From the NCBI GenBank assembly GCA_050694015.1, contig JBOGWY010000118.1:1-15820 (forward strand): a stretch of 15,820 nucleotides of DNA, written 5' to 3'. The stretch is from JBOGWY01 sp050694015. GTDB taxonomy: Bacteria; Actinomycetota; CADDZG01; WHSQ01. This document shows, piece by piece, positions 12,547 through 15,820 of the stretch (positions within the stretch are counted from its first letter, which is position 1; every line of letters starts with the position of its first letter). The translations under genes were made by a program, and so were the position numbers. A model generated the notes under the pieces. The model was not told the DNA's origin. It did not search any database and saw nothing but the letters and a program-made list of their open reading frames with translations.

Positions 12547-14025
12547 ATGCCCGGAGATCAGCGCGCCGCTACGGCGACGTTCGAATCTCACCAGGAGCGC
12601 ATGGCCGCGGACCTGGGCCGCCGGGGCGTCTCGGACCTCGAGAACGCCACGATCGTCGTGCTTCCCAGCATCACGTTCCCGCCCGAGGAGCTCAAGAAGA
12701 TCATCGGGATCCAGTACTACGAGGAGCGGATGCTCTGCATGCTGCTGTTGCTGCGGCGGGCACGCATGGAGATCGTCTACCTGACCTCGGTGCCGATCGA
12801 TCCCACGATCATCGACTACTACCTCGGCTTCCTGCCCGATCCCGAGGACGCGAGGAGGCGCCTGCACCTCGTCACCATCAACGATCCCGAGCCGCGGGCG
12901 CTGAGCGAGAAGCTGCTCGAGCGCGACGGTGCGATCGCCGAAGTTTCCAGCGCGCTGCGCGATGCCGGATCCTCATACCTGTTCCCATTCAACGTCACGT
13001 GGGCCGAGCACGAGCTCAGCGAGCGCATGGGCATCCCCCTCTACGGCCCGCACCCCGAACAGGTCGCGCTGGGTTCGAAGAGCGGGTCCCGTCGCGTGGC
13101 CCGCGTCGCGGGCGTGCCGGTACTCGAGGGAGCCGAGGATCTCTACTCGGTCGGCGAGATCGAAGGCGCGATCGCACACATCCGAGAGAAGCGGCCGTCA
13201 TGTCGCGCGGTGGTGGTCAAGCTCAACAACGGGTTCTCGGGGCAGGGCAACGTGATCATCGATCTCGATCGTCTCGTACTACCGCTCACGATGACCGACG
13301 CCGTGTTCTGCGCGGTGGAGGAATCGTGGGCGACGTTCGTTCCGAAGGTCGAGAAGGAAGGCGCGATCGTCGAGGAGCTCGTGCGGGAGCCGGGGGCGGT
13401 TTCACCGAGCGTGCAGATGCGCATCTTCGCCGACGGCGAGTACGAGGTGGTGTCGACCCACGATCAGATCCTCGGCGGACCCGACGATCAGGTCTATCTG
13501 GGGTGCCGGTTCCCGTCGCGCCACGACTACCGCATGCGGATCCAGGCTTATGGGCTCGGCATCGCGCGCGAGCTCGCGTCCCACGGCGTCATCGGGTCAT
13601 TCGGCGTCGACTTCGTGATCCCGCCGAGCGGCAACGTATACCTGACCGAGATCAACCTGCGGCTGGGCGGTACGACGCATCCGTTCCTCATGGCACGGTT
13701 CGTCACCGAAGGCGCCTACGACATGGCATCCGGTAAACTCATGGTCGGTGAGCGCGCGAAGTGCTACGTCGCCACCGACAATCTCAAGTCGACCGACTAC
13801 ATCGGCTTGCTTCCGAGTGACGTGATCGGTGCCGTCCGGGAAGCCGGTCTCGCGTACAACGCCGAGACGGAAACGGGGGTAGCACTCCACCTGTTGGGCG
13901 CGCTCCAGGAATATGGCAAATTGGGGATGACCTGCATCGGCGACTCACTGGTTCAAGCGGATGACCTCTTCGGGGAGGCGACGCGCGTGTTGGAAGGTCT
14001 CGCGAGTCTGCGTCGAGCTACGTGA
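12547..14025 (+). CDS. ATP-grasp peptide/carboxylate-amine ligase, PGM1-related
   Basis: Cytoplasmic ligase of 492 aa with a pre-ATP-grasp domain (about 30-165) and an ATP-grasp domain (about 170-385). K178 and K225 (VVVKLNNGFSGQGN, with the glycine-rich nucleotide loop) would bind ATP. IVEELV (274-279), the loop after GVDFVI (353-358), and E368 with N370 in YLTEINLRLGGTTHP provide nucleotide and Mg2+ contacts. The C-terminal 100 residues, including GVALHLLGALQEYGKLGMTCIG, resemble the domain of PGM1, the peptide ligase of pheganomycin biosynthesis. Such enzymes join a carboxylate to an amine by way of an acyl phosphate; the substrate cannot be read from the sequence. The start at 12547 lacks a ribosome site and may be leaderless; the ATG at 12601 is an alternative. 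The stop overlaps the next gene (TGATG). Confidence 0.87.
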   Translation: MPGDQRAATATFESHQERMAADLGRRGVSDLENATIVVLPSITFPPEELKKIIGIQYYEERMLCMLLLLRRARMEIVYLTSVPIDPTIIDYYLGFLPDPEDARRRLHLVTINDPEPRALSEKLLERDGAIAEVSSALRDAGSSYLFPFNVTWAEHELSERMGIPLYGPHPEQVALGSKSGSRRVARVAGVPVLEGAEDLYSVGEIEGAIAHIREKRPSCRAVVVKLNNGFSGQGNVIIDLDRLVLPLTMTDAVFCAVEESWATFVPKVEKEGAIVEELVREPGAVSPSVQMRIFADGEYEVVSTHDQILGGPDDQVYLGCRFPSRHDYRMRIQAYGLGIARELASHGVIGSFGVDFVIPPSGNVYLTEINLRLGGTTHPFLMARFVTEGAYDMASGKLMVGERAKCYVATDNLKSTDYIGLLPSDVIGAVREAGLAYNAETETGVALHLLGALQEYGKLGMTCIGDSLVQADDLFGEATRVLEGLASLRRAT

Positions 14026-14612
14026 TGGCACCGGGTCCGCGCGGCTCGGGTACGGCCGGGCCCATGTCGCAGCGCGTCGCGCTCTACTTCCGTTCGCTCT
14101 TCGACGGGGTCTCTCCCGTGCTCGACCTGGGAAGTGGGAAGGGCGACTTCCTGTGGGACGGCGCGGTCGGAGTGGACCTCGATGTCTCGGGTCTCGTCGG
14201 CAGCGGACATCGCGTGGTTCAGGCGGACGCCCACGCACGGCTGCCGTTCGTGGACGGCGCGTTCGCGGGTGTCCTGGCTAAGGACATCATCGAGCACGTC
14301 GCGTCCCCCCGCGACGTGCTTCAGGAGGTGCGCCGGATCGCGCGACCGGGGGCGGTGCTCGTCGTCACGACACCGCGCGCGGTACCGCGCGCGGTGTGGG
14401 CGGACTACACCCACGTTCGAGGCTTCACACGGGGCGCGATCCACAACCTCATGCGCGATACGGGGTGGGACCTCGTCAAGCTGAGCCGCATGGGTGGCGT
14501 CCCGCTCGCGGGCCGTCTGGATGCCGTCCGGCATACGCCGAAGATCCTTGCGATCCCCGGCATCGGGCACTACTTCGGCACCAACTGGCTCGCGATCGCC
14601 CGCCGCGGCTAG
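14025..14612 (+). CDS. Class I SAM-dependent methyltransferase coupled to the ATP-grasp ligase
   Basis: Protein of 195 aa in the methyltransferase type 11 style. Motif I is PVLDLGSGKGDF (31-42); VGVDLDVSG gives the ribose-binding acid; DAHARLPFVDGAFAGVLAKDIIEHV (68-92) is the post-I region ending in the E-H typical of the family. TTPRAVPRAVWADYTHVRGFT follows. The ATG at 14025 overlaps the upstream TGA by one base, an arrangement favouring translational coupling; GTG 14022 and ATG 14064 are alternatives. The tight pairing suggests that the methyltransferase acts on the product or substrate of the ligase, but this is inference. A perfect 28-bp palindrome lies within the gene at the PRAVPRAV codons. 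Confidence 0.88.
   Translation: MAPGPRGSGTAGPMSQRVALYFRSLFDGVSPVLDLGSGKGDFLWDGAVGVDLDVSGLVGSGHRVVQADAHARLPFVDGAFAGVLAKDIIEHVASPRDVLQEVRRIARPGAVLVVTTPRAVPRAVWADYTHVRGFTRGAIHNLMRDTGWDLVKLSRMGGVPLAGRLDAVRHTPKILAIPGIGHYFGTNWLAIARRG
14370..14397. repeat. 28-bp perfect palindrome inside the methyltransferase gene
   Basis: Positions 14370-14397 read identically on both strands, centred on GGTACC with alternating CG on either side. It arises from a four-codon tandem repeat encoding P-R-A-V-P-R-A-V. The RNA could form a very stable stem. Confidence 0.9.
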
Positions 14613-14668
14613 CGCGCTCGCCGGGACTTTCGGGGCTCCGGCGCGCGTTTAAAGTAGGCGGGCTTCAC

Positions 14669-14741
14669 GCCCCCTTAGCTCAGTCGGCAGAGCGTCTCCA
14701 TGGTAAGGAGAAGGTCCACGGTTCGATTCCGTGAGGGGGCT
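14669..14741 (+). tRNA. tRNA-Thr (anticodon GGU)
   Basis: The acceptor GCCCCCT (14669-14675) pairs with AGGGGGC (14734-14740), with discriminator T at 14741; CCA is not complete in the genome. The anticodon stem TCTCC/GGAGA closes the loop ATGGTAA with GGT at 14702-14704. The T-loop is TTCGATT. TAAAGT (14650-14655) is a plausible -10 element 13 nt upstream. It is the first of a tRNA pair that precedes rpmG. Confidence 0.97.
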
Positions 14742-14755
14742 CCCGCAGAGGGGAG

Positions 14756-14808
14756 GACAAGCTTGCTTGTCAACGACCCCGACCGGGATGATGAGACGTA
14801 GTCTCATC
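14756..14808 (+). other. Two perfect hairpins between tRNA-Thr and tRNA-Met
   Basis: GACAAGC-TT-GCTTGTC (14756-14771) and GATGAGAC-GTA-GTCTCATC (14790-14808) are perfect 7- and 8-bp inverted repeats. The second is followed by the pyrimidine-rich CCCTCTCTCGT, not by a real T-run. They could act as terminator-like or RNA-processing structures in the tRNA precursor. The remaining 50 bases before tRNA-Met show nothing further that I can assign. Confidence 0.45.
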
Positions 14809-14858
14809 CCTCTCTCGTAGGCCTCCGATCCGGGCCCTCGGGAAAACCCCGCATCCGG

Positions 14859-14930
14859 GGCGGCGTAGCTCAGGGGCAGAGCAGGCGGCTCATAATCGCC
14901 GAGTCGGTGGTTCGAGTCCACCCGCCGCTA
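14859..14930 (+). tRNA. tRNA-Met (anticodon CAU), elongator type
   Basis: The acceptor GGCGGCG (14859-14865) pairs with CGCCGCT (14923-14929), the first pair being a G-U wobble, with discriminator A at 14930. The anticodon stem GGCGG/TCGCC closes the loop CTCATAA, CAT at 14891-14893. The T-arm is GGTGG-TTCGAGT-CCACC. It lacks the three G-C pairs next to the anticodon loop that mark initiator tRNA, so it is an elongator Met tRNA; a lysidine-modified Ile tRNA is less likely given the loop. Confidence 0.94.
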
Positions 14931-14971
14931 CGAAGAAACGGTCAATCCGGACTATTGCCGGAAACAAGCGC

Positions 14972-14997
14972 TCAAGCTAGCGTCGACGGGTACCGAT
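14972..14997 (+). promoter_or_regulatory. Possible FliA/WhiG-type (sigma-28-like) promoter
   Basis: TCAAG (14972-14976) and CCGAT (14993-14997, followed by TTTT) stand in roughly the spacing of sigma-28/WhiG promoters (TAAA, about 15 nt, GCCGATAA). Transcription would begin near 15005, at the ribosome site of the gene at 15021. The match is partial; a small hairpin TCCGG-ACTATTG-CCGGA (14946-14962) lies upstream. Confidence 0.25.
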
Positions 14998-15020
14998 TTT
15001 CCTCTGGGAGGTATCCGTCT

Positions 15021-15455
15021 ATGCATGTCCGGTTCTGTCCGCGGTGCAGGGCCGACGTCGAGGACGTCGGCGGGTTCTGCCTGCTCGGACACCCCCTGGC
15101 GGTTCCCGCCCAGGACGACCCGATCGCGGACCTCCGCTCCGAGGTGGACCGGGCCTTCGAGAAGGTCCAGGTCGACATCGACGCCGCACTCGATCCTCTG
15201 CAGAGCCTCGCGCTCGAGAACGAGAGGCCCGCCGTGGCCGCGGTCGCCGGGCGGGCTGAAGCCGAACCCGAGGCCGAGCAGATGCTCGAGGACATGCAGG
15301 TCACGAGCAAGGCGCTGTGGGCGCCGCTGGAGCACGAAGCCCCGCTCACGGGCAACGATCCGATCGTCGCGTTCGCTCCATCGCCGCGGATGGACTGGGG
15401 TCCCGAGAAGACGAAGGGACGCCGCTCGGGCCACCGTCGCCCGCGAACCGTCTGA
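15021..15455 (+). CDS. Small zinc-ribbon-like protein of unknown function
   Basis: Hypothetical protein of 144 aa. The N-terminus RFCPRCRADVEDVGGFCLLGH has C6-x2-C9 and C20 with H24, a possible zinc knuckle or ribbon. The rest is acidic and helical (DPIADLRSEVDRAFEKVQVDIDAAL...), then Ala/Glu-rich, and ends in a basic tail (KTKGRRSGHRRPRTV). GGGAGG at 15006-15011, 9 nt before the ATG, fixes the start; the frame extends upstream into tRNA-Met and that part is not coding. It lies between tRNA-Met and rpmG. I recognise no family. No signal peptide or membrane segment is present, so it is probably cytoplasmic. It could be under the candidate sigma-28-like promoter just upstream. Confidence 0.72.
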   Translation: MHVRFCPRCRADVEDVGGFCLLGHPLAVPAQDDPIADLRSEVDRAFEKVQVDIDAALDPLQSLALENERPAVAAVAGRAEAEPEAEQMLEDMQVTSKALWAPLEHEAPLTGNDPIVAFAPSPRMDWGPEKTKGRRSGHRRPRTV

Positions 15456-15467
15456 GCGCGGCTCCCG

Positions 15468-15473
15468 TATAAT
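15468..15473 (+). promoter_or_regulatory. Perfect -10 element upstream of rpmG
   Basis: TATAAT at 15468-15473, 36 bases before the rpmG start codon. No good -35 hexamer is visible at 16-18 bp. Transcription would start around 15480, leaving a 30-nt leader that includes GAGGTG (15496-15501). Confidence 0.6.
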
Positions 15474-15509
15474 CCCTTGTTTCCCGAACTCCTCTGAGGT
15501 GAACGAACC

Positions 15510-15671
15510 ATGGCCAGTGACCGACGCGTCCACGTAACGCTTGAATGTAGCCAGTGCAAGCGGCGCAACTACATCACGCAGAAGAACCGTCACAACGATC
15601 GTGACCGCATCGAGCTGAAGAAGTACTGCCGGTGGTGCTCCGGGCACACGGCCCACAAAGAAACCCGCTGA
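15510..15671 (+). CDS. rpmG: 50S ribosomal protein L33
   Basis: Small ribosomal protein of 53 aa in the large subunit. It has the zinc-binding pairs C13-x2-C16 (LECSQCKRRNYIT) and C40-x2-C43 (KKYCRWCSGHTAHKETR), i.e. the cysteine-containing (C+) form. KNRHNDRDRIELKKYC is diagnostic of L33. The ATG at 15510 follows GAGGTG (15496-15501) at an 8-nt distance, and a perfect TATAAT lies upstream, suggesting strong expression. The tRNA-Thr, tRNA-Met, rpmG order matches the conserved actinobacterial region that usually leads on to secE and nusG. The next gene here, however, is on the opposite strand only 8 bp away, so the usual downstream genes do not follow directly. Confidence 0.97.
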   Translation: MASDRRVHVTLECSQCKRRNYITQKNRHNDRDRIELKKYCRWCSGHTAHKETR

Positions 15672-15679
15672 GTCCCGTC

Positions 15680-15820
15680 TTAGTCGGTCGCGTCCATCTC
15701 GATCTCGAACGTCGTCGGTCGTTCCAGCGCGCCGGAAACGGAGATCGATGAATCGGCGTCGCCCCCGGTAACGCGGGTTACCTCGAAGCCGATCGGCGCT
15801 TCGAATGTGATCGTGTAGTC
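15680..15820 (-). CDS. Unidentified protein, C-terminal 46 residues (partial)
   Basis: An open frame on the minus strand runs from the window edge to the TAA at 15680-15682 and encodes a peptide ending ...GALERPTTFEIEMDATD. The pattern of alternating polar and hydrophobic residues (YTITFEAPIGFEVTRV, SISVSGAL, TFEIEM) suggests a beta-sandwich end, as in many secreted proteins. It converges on rpmG with 8 bp between. The protein family cannot be told from this piece. The frame stays open over the whole stretch with high-GC third positions, which supports a real gene. Confidence 0.6.
   Translation of the reverse strand, partial: DYTITFEAPIGFEVTRVTGGDADSSISVSGALERPTTFEIEMDATD

Noticed and set aside
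14907..15020. N-terminal extension of the zinc-ribbon-like protein starting inside tRNA-Met
   Set aside because: It overlaps the tRNA and lacks a ribosome site; the ATG at 15021 has GGGAGG at a good distance.
1..15820. CRISPR array or insertion sequence
   Set aside because: No regularly spaced repeats with unique spacers, no transposase-like frame and no terminal inverted repeats were found on reading both strands.

Overview
The window looks like a chromosomal stretch of an uncultured, high-GC Actinomycetota. Sampled lines of housekeeping genes run near 70% G+C. GTG starts and apparently leaderless starts are common. The right end carries the tRNA-Thr / tRNA-Met / rpmG order that is familiar from actinobacterial genomes. 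No phage, transposase or CRISPR sequence was seen.

Left block (3-3767, +): the 3' end of the complex I operon, nuoL (partial), nuoM and nuoN, with all expected proton-channel Glu/Lys residues. Directly behind it (3769-5550) sits a lower-GC accessory patch with its own promoter. It holds two small secreted His/Cys-rich paralogues (about 81% identical in the mature part), a membrane-anchored or secreted partner gene lying between them in ATGA overlaps, and a decayed second copy of that partner. This looks like a tandem two-gene duplication whose second unit is degenerating, and it is the least explained system in the window.

Middle block (5762-9401): envelope genes. A secreted DUF3048 protein with N-terminal Asp-rich calcium-binding-type repeats ends tail-to-tail, sharing a CTAG, with a sugar nucleotidyltransferase on the minus strand. 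A 167-bp divergent region with two inverted repeats then leads to a secreted M23 endopeptidase with a Gly-rich and collagen-like linker.

Accessory block (9462-11711): tRNA-Tyr, a VapBC/FitAB-type toxin-antitoxin operon on the minus strand whose toxin appears to start at a CTG overlapping the antitoxin stop, a DUF952 gene overlapped by a SAM methyltransferase, and a single-domain response regulator.

Right block: a Sir2 deacetylase (minus, upstream of the response regulator) is divergent by 11 bp from a PGM1-type ATP-grasp ligase. The ligase gene overlaps a second SAM methyltransferase that contains a 28-bp perfect palindrome. Then come tRNA-Thr, two perfect hairpins, tRNA-Met, a small zinc-ribbon-like gene, rpmG with a perfect TATAAT box, and the 3' end of an unidentified minus-strand gene cut by the window edge.
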